Positions 33,433-41,482 of a stretch of 64,000 nt of DNA are shown here, piece after piece (the first letter of the stretch is position 1; each line of letters opens with the position of its first letter). The notes beneath the pieces are model-generated. The model had not been told where the DNA came from. It did not search any database and saw nothing but the letters and a program-made list of their open reading frames with translations. The stretch lies in contig CAKULG010000013.1 in the NCBI GenBank assembly GCA_934667105.1, positions 1 to 64,000 on the forward strand, written 5' to 3'. Source of the stretch: an uncultured Clostridia bacterium (GTDB taxonomy: Bacteria; Bacillota; Clostridia; Christensenellales; Aristaeellaceae). The translations under genes and the position numbers were made by a program.

Positions 33433-34293
33433 TTAGAATTGCTTTTTCAATTGGTGGATGTACCAATCCACGCCGTCCGTTTCCGCGATGATGGTGCCGT
33501 CCCCGGAATACTGGATGGGCAGGGAGCGATACTTGGCCTGCCCGGCGGTTTTAGGGGTTTTGCCGCCGTAATTGGTGCAGAAGATATAGCCGGGATCCAC
33601 CGCCGTGAGGAATTCCGTCACGAAGGGGGTGTGGCCGTGATGGGGCACCTTCACCACATCCGCCTTCAGCGCCTCGGCGGGCAGCGTTTTGAGGAAATAT
33701 TTCTGCGCGTCCCCCGTAATATCGGCGCACAGCAGCAGCGCGCTGTCGCCGAATTCCACCCGGGTCAGCGCGGAGAGGGCGTTCACGGAGGTTCCCGCGT
33801 CCCAGCGATAGATGGTGAGGGCCGCCTCGCCCAGGGAGAGGGTATCGCCGTTTTTCAGCTGGCGATAGGGAATGCCGGATTTTTCGGCCTGCTTCACGGT
33901 GCGCTGCTGCAGGTTATTTTTGAATTTCTCCGGGAAGGGGGAGAGAAATTCCTCCGCCGTCACGCCGTACTGCATCAGGCGGTACAGGCCGTCGATGTGG
34001 TCGTCGTGGGGATGGGTGGAGAAGAGGTATTTAAGCTGGCTGATATTCCGGGCGGCCAGCGCGTCCCGCAGCTTTTCCCGGTATTTATTGGAGCCGCCGT
34101 CGATCATCATGGCCTCGCCCCCGGCTTCCAGCAGCATGCAGTCGCTTTCGCCGGTGCGGAAAACCGTCAGGCGCATGAGATCGCGCTGGGCCCAATCGGC
34201 GGGAGCCTCCTGCTCCACATACACCTGGGCCTGAGCGGGCAGCGCGCCCAGCAGAGCAAGCAGCGTCAGCAGCAGGTAAAGAATTCGCTTCAT
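33433..34293 (-). CDS. Secreted ComEC-type MBL-fold hydrolase
   Basis: This 286-residue protein has a signal peptide (residues 1-22) and a metallo-beta-lactamase fold related to the ComEC C-terminal domain, with STHPHDDHIDG (about residues 92-102), LCADITGD (about 189-196) and VPHHGH (about 215-220). Lacking the membrane channel of ComEC, it is probably an extracellular nuclease or phosphodiesterase. It is the last gene of the cysE-cysS-acetyltransferase run, 26 bases behind the acetyltransferase gene. No terminator with a T-run follows it. Confidence 0.8.
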   Translation of the reverse strand: MKRILYLLLTLLALLGALPAQAQVYVEQEAPADWAQRDLMRLTVFRTGESDCMLLEAGGEAMMIDGGSNKYREKLRDALAARNISQLKYLFSTHPHDDHIDGLYRLMQYGVTAEEFLSPFPEKFKNNLQQRTVKQAEKSGIPYRQLKNGDTLSLGEAALTIYRWDAGTSVNALSALTRVEFGDSALLLCADITGDAQKYFLKTLPAEALKADVVKVPHHGHTPFVTEFLTAVDPGYIFCTNYGGKTPKTAGQAKYRSLPIQYSGDGTIIAETDGVDWYIHQLKKQF

Positions 34294-34319
34294 TTTCTTC
34301 CTCCGTTTTATGCAGATCG

Positions 34320-35450
34320 TCAGAATTTATCCAGCGAGCCCAGGGAAAGCGGCAGCGGCAGCCAGGCGCGCAGGAGGGGATCATCCTCCAGCGCCAGCGC
34401 GCCGGGGGAGAAGAACAGCTGCACGGCCGCCTGGGGCGGCAGCGTGCGCTGGGCGGGGGTCTGGGTGGGGGATACCGCCGCGCCCGCGTCCGTCACCGTG
34501 ATTTGGAAGCGGCCTTCTCCCTCAATTTCAATCACCCGCTGGCCGGGGACCAGGGGGCGATAGCTGTGCTTGAATTGCAGCAGCTTTTCTAAGGTCTCCC
34601 GCCAGCGGAGCACCTGCATTTTGAAAGCGTCGCTCCATTGATAGCCCTCCGCTACGCCGCGCAGGAAGGCGATGCGCTCCCGTTCCCAATCGGCGACGGA
34701 GATCGCCGCTTTTTCATGGGTCTGCAAAAACGCCTTGAAGGCCCGGGGCAGATCCGCCTCGTTTTCCAGCAGCAGTTCGTGCAGGTAATCCTCCGTGGCG
34801 CACAGCGCGCCACGGAATTCCTGGGTTTCTGCGTCCAGGAGGGCGTAAGGCTGGGCCTGCCAGGAACATAGCGTGTCAAAAAGCGTTTCCCGGGCGCGGA
34901 TGCAGCCGGCGATCTGGCGCTTATGCAGGGCGTGAATTTTCGAAAGCAGCGCCTCGTCCTCCGGGACGATTTCGCGCAGCGTCAGCCCGCCGGGCGTTTG
35001 TGCCAGAGCGTGGCGGGCGTTATCCCGGGTGACGGTGAATTGCATTTGGCAGCCGCCTGGCGCGAAGCCATAATAGCCGTAGCGCTGACGCTGGCCGCCC
35101 AGGGCCAGAACATCCAGCCCCTCCTCCCGGGCCCGGCGCAGCAGCAGCTCCATGCAGCCGCGCATGTGCCCCGCCCCGCGATCATAGGGATGCGCGGAAA
35201 CCGAGCCGATATAGCCCACCCGCAGCGTTTCGCTTCCCGTCCGCAGCGTCAGGGGCAGCAGCCCCGCCGTGCCCCGGACGCGCCCGTTTTCCACCGCCAC
35301 CGCGTGCAGCGCGGAAAAGCCGGGATGGGTGTAAACCTTGGGCAGAAAGCGCTTGAAATCATGGGGACGGTAGGCCTGGCTGAAAACGAAATTGATAAAA
35401 TCCAGAATGTCCGCTTCCTCCGCAGGAAGGGCAAAGCGATATTCCGCCAT
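34320..35450 (-). CDS. GNAT acetyltransferase, Eis-like
   Basis: This 376-residue protein begins with a GNAT acetyltransferase domain (about residues 1-140; acetyl-CoA loop VSAHPYDRGAGHMRG near 82-96), followed by a second GNAT-like domain and a C-terminal SCP2-like domain, the layout of Eis/YhcQ-type enhanced intracellular survival acetyltransferases. These acetylate amines such as aminoglycosides or protein lysines; the substrate here is unknown. It follows cysS by 24 bases and is presumably read through from the cysE leader. Confidence 0.75.
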   Translation of the reverse strand: MAEYRFALPAEEADILDFINFVFSQAYRPHDFKRFLPKVYTHPGFSALHAVAVENGRVRGTAGLLPLTLRTGSETLRVGYIGSVSAHPYDRGAGHMRGCMELLLRRAREEGLDVLALGGQRQRYGYYGFAPGGCQMQFTVTRDNARHALAQTPGGLTLREIVPEDEALLSKIHALHKRQIAGCIRARETLFDTLCSWQAQPYALLDAETQEFRGALCATEDYLHELLLENEADLPRAFKAFLQTHEKAAISVADWERERIAFLRGVAEGYQWSDAFKMQVLRWRETLEKLLQFKHSYRPLVPGQRVIEIEGEGRFQITVTDAGAAVSPTQTPAQRTLPPQAAVQLFFSPGALALEDDPLLRAWLPLPLSLGSLDKF

Positions 35451-35474
35451 GGCGCGCTCCTTTCGTCCGGCCGC

Positions 35475-36872
35475 TCAGGCCTTGGCGATCTTCTGGCCCT
35501 GGGGCGTGTCCTCCACGGTGTAGCCCGCGGCCTTTAGCGCGTCCCGCAGCTCATCGCTCTTTTTCCAGTTCTTTTCCTTGCGGGCCTGGGCGCGTTCGTC
35601 CGCCAGGCGCTGAATTTCCTCAGGCAGGCCCTCCTCCGTCTTGCGGGAAAGCAGGCCCAGCACCCCCGACAGCTCCGAAAGGGTGGAAAGCGCCTTTTCC
35701 ACGGCGGCCCGGGCGCTGTTTTCATTGAGGGTCACGTTGGCGTCCTTCACGATCTCAAAGAGCGCCCCCAGAGCGTCGGCGGTGTTCAGATCGTCGTCCA
35801 TGGCCGCGTCGAAGCGCTCCGCAGCGCCCTGCACCCGGCGCAGGAAGGCCTCCTCTGTCTCGGTGAGGGGCTGCTCCTTGGCGTTTTTCAGCAGAAAGCT
35901 CAGGTTGTCCCGGGCGGTATAGAGCCGCTGGAGGGAGGCGTGGGCCTGGGCGATCATTTCCCGGCTGAAATTGATGGGGCTGCGATATTGGGCGGAAAGC
36001 ATGAACAAACGCACGTCCTCGGGCTCGTACTCCTTCAAAATATCCCGCACGGTGAAGAAATTCCCGGCGGATTTGCTCATTTTCTCGTTGTCGATATTAA
36101 TAAAGCCGTTGTGCATCCAATAGCGGGCGAAGGGCTTGCCCGTGGCGCATTCGGATTGGGCCACCTCGTTTTCATGATGGGGGAACAGCAGATCCTTGCC
36201 GCCGCAATGAATATCGAAGGTTTCCCCCAGGTATTTCATGCTCATGGCGGAGCATTCGATGTGCCAGCCGGGGCGGCCCTTGCCCCAGGGGGAATCCCAG
36301 GCGGGCTCGCCGGGCTTCTGCGCCTTCCAAAGGGCGAAATCCGCCGGATTGCGCTTGCCGTCGTCCACGTCGATGCGGGCCCCGGCTTCCAGATCGTCCA
36401 TGTTCTGGCCCGAGAGCTTGCCGTAGCCCGTATCCTTTTTCACATCGAAATAAACGTCGCCGTTCACTTCGTAGGCGTAGCCCTTATCCTGAAGCGTTTT
36501 CACCAGGCGGATAATTTCCCCGATATGCTCGGTGGCCCGGGGATGCACGGTGGCCTTGCGGATGCCCAGGGCCCCCGCATCCTGATAGTATTCCCGGATA
36601 AAGCGATCGCCCAGTTCCTTCACCGTGATGCCCTCTTCCTGGGCGCGCTTAATCATTTTATCGTCGATGTCGGTGAAATTCTGCACGAAGGTCACTTCGT
36701 AGCCCCGGTGCTCCAGATACCGGCGCAGCACGTCGAAAACGATGAAGGGCCGGGCGTTGCCCACATGAAAATAATTGTATACCGTGGGGCCGCAGGCGTA
36801 AATGCTCGCCTTGCCGGGAACCAGGGGCACGAATTCTTCCTTTTTGCGGGTCTGGCTGTTGTAAATCTGCAT
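35475..36872 (-). CDS. cysS: Cysteinyl-tRNA synthetase
   Basis: This 465-residue class I synthetase charges tRNA-Cys. The HIGH-type motif FHVGNARP lies at about residues 36-43, the zinc-site Cys in YACGPTVYNY at about 25-34, and KMSKS (EKMSKSAGN) at about 265-273. Length is normal. GGGAGG precedes the ATG. It lies 15 bases after cysE, so cysteine synthesis and use share one transcript, as in Bacillus. Confidence 0.97.
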   Translation of the reverse strand: MQIYNSQTRKKEEFVPLVPGKASIYACGPTVYNYFHVGNARPFIVFDVLRRYLEHRGYEVTFVQNFTDIDDKMIKRAQEEGITVKELGDRFIREYYQDAGALGIRKATVHPRATEHIGEIIRLVKTLQDKGYAYEVNGDVYFDVKKDTGYGKLSGQNMDDLEAGARIDVDDGKRNPADFALWKAQKPGEPAWDSPWGKGRPGWHIECSAMSMKYLGETFDIHCGGKDLLFPHHENEVAQSECATGKPFARYWMHNGFINIDNEKMSKSAGNFFTVRDILKEYEPEDVRLFMLSAQYRSPINFSREMIAQAHASLQRLYTARDNLSFLLKNAKEQPLTETEEAFLRRVQGAAERFDAAMDDDLNTADALGALFEIVKDANVTLNENSARAAVEKALSTLSELSGVLGLLSRKTEEGLPEEIQRLADERAQARKEKNWKKSDELRDALKAAGYTVEDTPQGQKIAKA

Positions 36873-36887
36873 GGCTGTTTCCTCCCT

Positions 36888-37619
36888 TTATCGGTTTCCT
36901 TTGTTTATTTCTTCATTATCAGCATGGACGGGGGCCGCTCTGCGGCCGGGGCAATCCGCCGCCGGACAATCCAGGCAGCCCGCCCGGCGGGCGTGCTCGG
37001 TGAGCACCTGCTCCAATTGCACCAGCCGCCCGTAGAGCGCCTGAATTTTTTCCTGCATGGGATCGGGCAGATCGCCGTGGTTCAGATCGATTTCGGGGCG
37101 CTTGGCGGGCCCGCGCACAATGCGCCCGGGATTGCCCACCACGGTGCATTGATCGGGCACGTCCTTGAGCACCACGGCTCCCGCGCCCACCTTCACATGG
37201 TTGCCCAGCGTGATGGGGCCCAGCACTTTGGCCCCCGCGCCCACCACCACGTCGTCGCCCAGGGTGGGATGGCGCTTGCCGGTATCTTTGCCCGTGCCCC
37301 CCAGGGTCACGCCCTGATAGAGGGTCACGTTGTTGCCCAGTACGGCGGTTTCGCCGATGACCACGCCGCTGCCGTGATCGATAAACAGCCCCTGGCCGAT
37401 CACCGCGCCGGGATGAATATCGATGCCCGTGAGGCGCTTGGTGCGGGCGCTGATGAGCCGGGCCCAGAAAAAATGCCCCTTCTGATAGGCCCTGTGCGCC
37501 CGGCGATGCCGCCGCACCGCCCGAAAGCCCGGATAGCAGAAAAACACCTCCGCCTTGCTGTGAATGGCGGGATCCCGCGCCAGCACGGCGGCCACATCCT
37601 GCTTGAGCGTTTCAAACAT
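36888..37619 (-). CDS. cysE: Serine O-acetyltransferase
   Basis: This 243-residue enzyme acetylates serine, the first step of cysteine synthesis. It has a short N-terminal helical region, then the left-handed beta-helix of hexapeptide repeats (about residues 65-175) with DIHPGA, IDHGSGVVIGE, VTLGGTGK and VVGNPGR. The C-terminal tail of about 60 residues is Cys-containing (CLDCPAADC), beyond the usual catalytic core. AGGAGG lies before the ATG, immediately after an attenuator terminator in the leader. Confidence 0.95.
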   Translation of the reverse strand: MFETLKQDVAAVLARDPAIHSKAEVFFCYPGFRAVRRHRRAHRAYQKGHFFWARLISARTKRLTGIDIHPGAVIGQGLFIDHGSGVVIGETAVLGNNVTLYQGVTLGGTGKDTGKRHPTLGDDVVVGAGAKVLGPITLGNHVKVGAGAVVLKDVPDQCTVVGNPGRIVRGPAKRPEIDLNHGDLPDPMQEKIQALYGRLVQLEQVLTEHARRAGCLDCPAADCPGRRAAPVHADNEEINKGNR

Positions 37620-37636
37620 GCGCGCCTTTCCCTCCT

Positions 37637-37675
37637 AAAAAAATAACATGCTTGTTCCTTTCAGAGAACAGCATG
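37637..37675 (-). terminator. Attenuator terminator in the cysE leader
   Basis: On the minus strand CATGCTGTTC pairs with GAACAAGCATG (one bulge) and ends in a TATTTTTTT run, just before the cysE ribosome binding site. AGCATG at 37670-37675 (plus coordinates) can pair instead with CATGCT at 37685-37690, giving an antiterminator. Confidence 0.75.
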
Positions 37676-38016
37676 CCGCTTGAACATGCTTCTGAATTTG
37701 CTCGCCTGCGTTTTTTGCGTCCTTGCCAGCGCTTCCGCGCCTTCATGCCTTGATTTACAAATGGTAAACCGCTGGCCTTCATCCTTGAATTGCAGGCAAA
37801 TCTGCGGGAAACTGCAGTCGTCTCATTTCAGAAACAAGCTCTAAATCCACTCTTACTATCGCTGGATTCGCCTTAACGCGGCGCGACGGCACGGCATACT
37901 GCTTTTTCCGCCGTGCGGCTCCCGGGGGCACTGTCCGCGGCCGCCAGGCGCGCTTCCAACCGACGGCGCGCCTTCTCTTTCACGGCTAAATCGGGCTTTT
38001 TTCCCGTTCCTCACCG
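37637..38016 (-). ncRNA. Structured leader RNA upstream of cysE-cysS
   Basis: A roughly 380-nt region between a consensus promoter and an intrinsic terminator, read on the minus strand. Visible helices include AGGCGCGC/GCGCGCCT (about 37945-37972), GCACGGC/GCCGTGC (about 37889-37917), AATCCA/TGGATT, and a multi-branched 3' domain in which 37696-37709 pairs with 37792-37801, 37725-37731 pairs with 37770-37776, and TTTAC/GTAAA (37754-37768) forms an inner hairpin. cysE-cysS operons are often T-box controlled, but I find no canonical T-box antiterminator sequence. It could be a divergent T-box, another riboswitch, or a separate small RNA. Confidence 0.6.
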
Positions 38017-38022
38017 TTTCCT

Positions 38023-38051
38023 ATTATATGTTTGGCCGGGAAAAATGTCAA
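38023..38051 (-). promoter_or_regulatory. Promoter of the cysE leader
   Basis: Full consensus TTGACA (38046-38051, minus) and TATAAT (38023-38028) with a 17-base spacer; start near 38016. Confidence 0.85.
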
Positions 38052-38180
38052 TCCCTCGGGGCGCGGGGAAAAGTAAATTCTTGACCGTAAAATTTTTGTG
38101 AAAATCAGACCGGGCGGCCCTCTTTCTCGTATAATAAGTGAAAGGCCCTTTCAAAACCACAGGGAGCAGGGAGGACAGGC

Positions 38181-38426
38181 ATGACGGAACCGCAGGAAAT
38201 GACCAGGGAGCGCTTCGTCGGGGCGGCGGAGGCCCTGTTTTCCCTGAAGGAGAATTTGCGGGTGTCGCTGCTGCTGCGGTATATGGAGGGGGACACCGGC
38301 GAAATCGCCGCGGCGCTGGGCCTGCCCGTTTCGCTGGTGAAAAAACAGGCTGTTTCGCGCCCGGCGGGCGCTGCAAAAAAGAATTCTGGAAAGCAGGGAG
38401 GAGGAGCGCGTATGGGAAACCAATGA
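38181..38426 (+). pseudogene. Decayed sigma-70 region 4 protein, frameshifted
   Basis: From ATG 38181 (GGAGG upstream) the frame reads a sigma-70 region 4 start with LRVSLLLRYMEGDTGEIAA. At a run of six A residues (38340-38345) it loses homology and stops at 38426. Reading one base further on restores VKNRLFRARRALQKRI, the end of region 4.2, so one extra A has broken the gene. An intact product would resemble a short ECF-like sigma factor. TATAAT lies at 38130-38135 without a clear -35. The stop overlaps the next decayed frame. Confidence 0.7.
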
Positions 38427-38781
38427 AGGGGCGCATGCCCGGCGCGGTGGCTCTGGCGCTTTCCGCCTGGCGGGAGGCGGGGGAAAGCCTGGCGCAGATG
38501 GAAAAGGAATACGGCTTCTAGGATGAATGGAGCCTGGAAAACAAGGCGCTGCTGGGCGCGCCCAACACGCTGCCCCGGGAGGATGAAATCGCTCCCGAGG
38601 AGGCGGTGGAGCGGGCCAAACGCACCCTCATGGCTCAGGATTCCACCATCACCGAGGCGTATCTTTCCAACCAGACCGCCGAGGTGTATCTGCGGGAGGA
38701 AAGCCAGGCGGACGGAACCGTTACCCGGCGCTACACCGTCTATTTCGCGCCCCGGGATTTTCTTTTCCCGGCTTCAATAAA
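38423..38781 (+). pseudogene. Decayed gene with in-frame amber codon after the sigma remnant
   Basis: From ATG 38423 one frame encodes MKGRMPGAVALALSAW and continues to a TAG at 38519-38521. The same frame then continues with protein-like sequence (DEWSLENKALLGAPNTLPRE and onward) to about 38781. Clostridial proteins carrying EKEYG..DLWSLEDKA-like sequence give this part its gene-like look. An in-frame stop and the frameshifted neighbour suggest a dead two-gene sigma/regulator unit. The true 3' end is unclear because the frame runs into the next promoter. Confidence 0.5.
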
Positions 38782-38798
38782 ATTTGTTAGAAAACGGC

Positions 38799-38827
38799 TT
38801 GTAATTCAAAGTGCGCTATGCTATAAT
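38799..38827 (+). promoter_or_regulatory. Promoter of the rimP-nusA-infB operon
   Basis: TTGTAA (38799-38804) and TATAAT (38822-38827) with a 17-base spacer and extended TG at 38819-38820. It gives a leader of about 300 bases before rimP. Confidence 0.75.
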
Positions 38828-38833
38828 AATGTT

Positions 38834-39133
38834 GGCAATTGCTTTGCGCCTTTTTTTCGTCGAAAAGGCGGGAAAGGCCCCTTGGGCGGGCCGCGAAGGC
38901 AAGGGCAAGCCGCGCGGCGGCGCATGGGGGTGAAAAGCAAGCGCTTTTCGCCTTTTCCCCGGAAGCGCAAAGAAAACGGCAATTTCTTCTGACAGAAAGA
39001 AGGGTTTAACGAAGAGTGGGAGCTGCGAAAGGCCAAGGGCGGAACGGGCGGTTTATTCCGTGTTCCCTCTTTTGGCGGATGTAGCGGTTTATTCCCGCTC
39101 TTTCTGTATTTTTTCAGGCAAAGGAGCAAGCGT
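38834..39133 (+). promoter_or_regulatory. Long structured leader of rimP
   Basis: About 300 bases without a supported gene. The 3' part forms a long hairpin in which AAGAGTGGGA (39012-39021) pairs with TCCCGCTCTT (39093-39102), enclosing a GGAAC/GTTCC hairpin (about 39041-39066), and is followed by TTTTTT at 39110-39115. This looks like an attenuator before the rimP start, possibly used for autoregulation by NusA. Confidence 0.5.
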
Positions 39134-39613
39134 ATGCCCCCAAAAAACGCGAATCTGCAAAAGATTAACGCCATTTGCCAGCGCTGCGCCCAGGAATTGG
39201 GCTACGAGCTGTGCGACGCGGCGATGGAAAAGGAGCCAGCAGGCCGATATCTTCGTATTTATATCGATCAGGAAAACGGCGTGACCCTGGACGATTGCGA
39301 ACGGTATCACCGGGCGGTGCAGCCCAGGCTGGAGGATTTCGATTACGATTTCCTGGAGGTATGCTCCCCGGGCATCGACAGGCCGCTGAAATCCCAGCGG
39401 GATATTGAAAAATCCATTGGTCTGCTGGTGGAAGCGCGGCTGTATAAGCCCCTCAACGGCAGCAAGAGCATCCAGGGCATTTTAAAGGCCATGGATGAAA
39501 AGCATGTGGCGCTGCAAATCGGGGAAACCGAAATAGAAATTCCCCGGCAGGCGGCGGCCCAGGTTCGCCTGGTGCCCGATCTAAGCGCGCTGGACGGCGC
39601 GGAAGAAGAATGA
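39134..39613 (+). CDS. rimP: Ribosome maturation factor RimP
   Basis: This 159-residue 30S-assembly factor has the N-terminal alpha/beta domain with GYELCDA (residues 23-29) and IYIDQENGVTLDDCE (about 43-57), SPGIDRPL (about 78-85) and a C-terminal SH3-like barrel. Length and motifs match the family. An AAAGGAGC site precedes the ATG. Its stop overlaps the nusA start (ATGA). Confidence 0.95.
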   Translation: MPPKNANLQKINAICQRCAQELGYELCDAAMEKEPAGRYLRIYIDQENGVTLDDCERYHRAVQPRLEDFDYDFLEVCSPGIDRPLKSQRDIEKSIGLLVEARLYKPLNGSKSIQGILKAMDEKHVALQIGETEIEIPRQAAAQVRLVPDLSALDGAEEE

Positions 39614-40815
39614 ACAGAGAAAAGGCAGGAATGAGAGCAATGGCGGCACGAAAATCTGAAATGATGGATGCGATCGAGGCGCTGGCGAAGGCCAAGGATA
39701 TCAGCGTGGATCAGATCGTCAGCGCGGTGGAGGAAGGCTGCAAGGCCGCTTACCGCAAATATGAAAAGCGGGGCGCGAATTCGCCCATGAACCTTTCCGT
39801 GGTCATCTCCCGGGAGCACGACGTGCAGATTTTCGCCCGGAAGGTGGTCGTGGAGACGGTGAGCGACGAAAGCCAGCAGATCTCTCTGGAGGACGCCCGC
39901 CGCCTTCGCCCCAATTACGAATTGGGCGATATCGTGGAAACCGACGTGACCCCCGCAGATTTCGGCCGCGTGGCCGCCCAGACCGCCAAGCAGGTGATGC
40001 TGCAGCGTTTGCGGGAGCTGGAGCGGGGCAAGATCTACGACGAATATATTGAAAAAGAAAATGAAATTCTCACCGGCATCGTGGAGCGGGTGGAGCCCAA
40101 GGCCGTGTATGTGGAACTGGGCCGCACCGAGGGCGTGCTGGAAAGCAGCGAATTTATGCCCGGGGAGGAATACCGCCCCGGCGATCACATCAAGGTATAC
40201 GTTCTGCAGGTGTACCGCAGCGGCAAGGAAGTGGGCCGCGCGCCCCAGGTGGCGGTGAGCCGCATTCATCCCGGCCTGGTGAAGCGCCTGTTTGAAATGG
40301 AAGTGCCTGAAATCGCCACGGGCGTGGTGCAGATCAAATCCATCGCCCGGGAGGCGGGCAGCCGCACCAAGATGGCCGTGGCCTCCTCCGACGCCATGAT
40401 CGATCCCGTGGGCGCCTGCGTGGGCCCCCGGGGCAGTCGCGTGGATAAGGTGGTCAGCGAGCTGAAAAATGAAAAGATCGACATCATCAAATGGTCGGCC
40501 GATCCGGCGGAATTCGTGGCCAACGCCCTGAATCCCGCCCACGTCATCAGCGTGTTCGTATCCGATAAGGAAAAAATCTGCCGAGTGGTGGTGCCCGATA
40601 CGCAGCTTTCCCTGGCCATCGGCAAGGAAGGGCAGAACGCGCGCCTGGCCGCCAAGCTGACGGGCTGGAAGATCGATATTAAATCCCAGACCCAGGTGGC
40701 CGAGCTGATGCGCCAGGAAATGCCCGAACTGCAGGAGGGGAACGGCCAGGTGATCGCCGATGCCGACGAGGCCGACGATTACGAAGCCCCCCTCACCGAC
40801 GACGATATTGAATAA
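39610..40815 (+). CDS. nusA: Transcription termination/antitermination factor NusA
   Basis: This protein of about 400 residues binds RNA polymerase and controls pausing and termination. The N-terminal domain (about residues 10-130) is followed by an S1 domain (ILTGIVERVEPKAV, about 150) and two KH domains (GACVGPRGSRVDKVV, about 269, and AIGKEGQNARLAAKL, about 336). The ATG at 39610 overlaps the rimP stop; an internal ATG at 39640 with an AGGA site is an alternative that better matches family N-termini. The C-terminus is short and acidic, without the repeats of proteobacterial NusA. Confidence 0.95.
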   Translation: MNREKAGMRAMAARKSEMMDAIEALAKAKDISVDQIVSAVEEGCKAAYRKYEKRGANSPMNLSVVISREHDVQIFARKVVVETVSDESQQISLEDARRLRPNYELGDIVETDVTPADFGRVAAQTAKQVMLQRLRELERGKIYDEYIEKENEILTGIVERVEPKAVYVELGRTEGVLESSEFMPGEEYRPGDHIKVYVLQVYRSGKEVGRAPQVAVSRIHPGLVKRLFEMEVPEIATGVVQIKSIAREAGSRTKMAVASSDAMIDPVGACVGPRGSRVDKVVSELKNEKIDIIKWSADPAEFVANALNPAHVISVFVSDKEKICRVVVPDTQLSLAIGKEGQNARLAAKLTGWKIDIKSQTQVAELMRQEMPELQEGNGQVIADADEADDYEAPLTDDDIE

Positions 40816-40830
40816 GCCGGGGGATAGGGC

Positions 40831-41118
40831 ATGAAAGAAAAAAAGGTGCCCATGCGCATGTGCGTGGGCTGCCGGGAAATGAAGCCGAAAAAGGAGCTGC
40901 TGCGCGTGGTGCGCTCTCCCGAGGGCTCGCTGTCCGTGGACGCCACGGGGCGCAAGCCGGGCCGGGGTGCGTATGTGTGCCGCAGCGCGGAATGCCTGAA
41001 AAAGGCCATCCGGCAAAAGCAGCTGGAGCGCGCCTTTGAATGCGCCCTTCAGGATGAAGTGAAGGAAGCGCTGATGCGGGAATTACAGGCGCTGGAGGAA
41101 AACGGTGGCGAAGATTGA
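40831..41118 (+). CDS. ylxR: YlxR family RNA-binding protein
   Basis: This 95-residue protein has the family signature RMCVGCREMKPKKELLRVV (residues 9-27) and the GRGAYVCRSAECL segment (about 48-60). YlxR is a small basic RNA-binding protein, reported to influence RNase P activity and transcription of other genes. It lies between nusA and ylxQ as in Bacillus and its end overlaps ylxQ by 14 bases. Confidence 0.92.
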   Translation: MKEKKVPMRMCVGCREMKPKKELLRVVRSPEGSLSVDATGRKPGRGAYVCRSAECLKKAIRQKQLERAFECALQDEVKEALMRELQALEENGGED

Positions 41119-41482
41119 AGGCCTGCTGGGGCTTGCCTGCCGGGCTGGGCAGATCACCCTGGGCGCGGAAATGGCGCTTCGGGAGATTCGGGCCGGGCGC
41201 GCCGGGCTGGCGCTGCTGGACGCGGACGCGTCGGAGGGGACGCAGAAAAAAATCCGCGACGCATGCGCCTATCGCCAGGTTCCGCTGCATATTCTGCCAG
41301 GAGAGGCCCTTTCCCAGGCCTGCGGCCGGGAGGGCAGAATGGCGGGGGCGGTGAAGCCCGGAAAGCTGTGCGGGCAAATGCTCCTTCTTCTTTCTTCGGC
41401 GGAGCAATCCGCCGGGGAATGCAATAAACATCATCAGCAAACGCAAAACAATGCCATGTGCGGGGGTGCAAGCGTCGAATGA
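41105..41482 (+). CDS. ylxQ: L7Ae family ribosomal-type protein YlxQ
   Basis: This 125-residue protein begins with an L7Ae/L30e fold: GLLGLACRAGQITLGAE (residues 6-22) and LALLDADASEGTQKKI (about 35-50). Such proteins bind K-turn RNAs. The start is a GTG inside the end of ylxR. The C-terminal 30 residues (from about 95) are polar and not conserved in the family. The stop overlaps the infB ATG (ATGA). Confidence 0.88.
   Translation: MAKIEGLLGLACRAGQITLGAEMALREIRAGRAGLALLDADASEGTQKKIRDACAYRQVPLHILPGEALSQACGREGRMAGAVKPGKLCGQMLLLLSSAEQSAGECNKHHQQTQNNAMCGGASVE

Noticed and set aside
37637..38016. Canonical T-box, SAM riboswitch, tmRNA, RNase P or SRP RNA
   Set aside because: The expected signature sequences (for example the T-box antiterminator bulge, tmRNA ends, RNase P conserved regions) are not seen, so no family name was assigned.
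38340..38346. Programmed ribosomal frameshift in the sigma-like gene
   Set aside because: The required shift is +1 and the six-A run is not in the phase of a -1 slippery heptamer; with an in-frame stop in the next gene, decay or assembly error is simpler.
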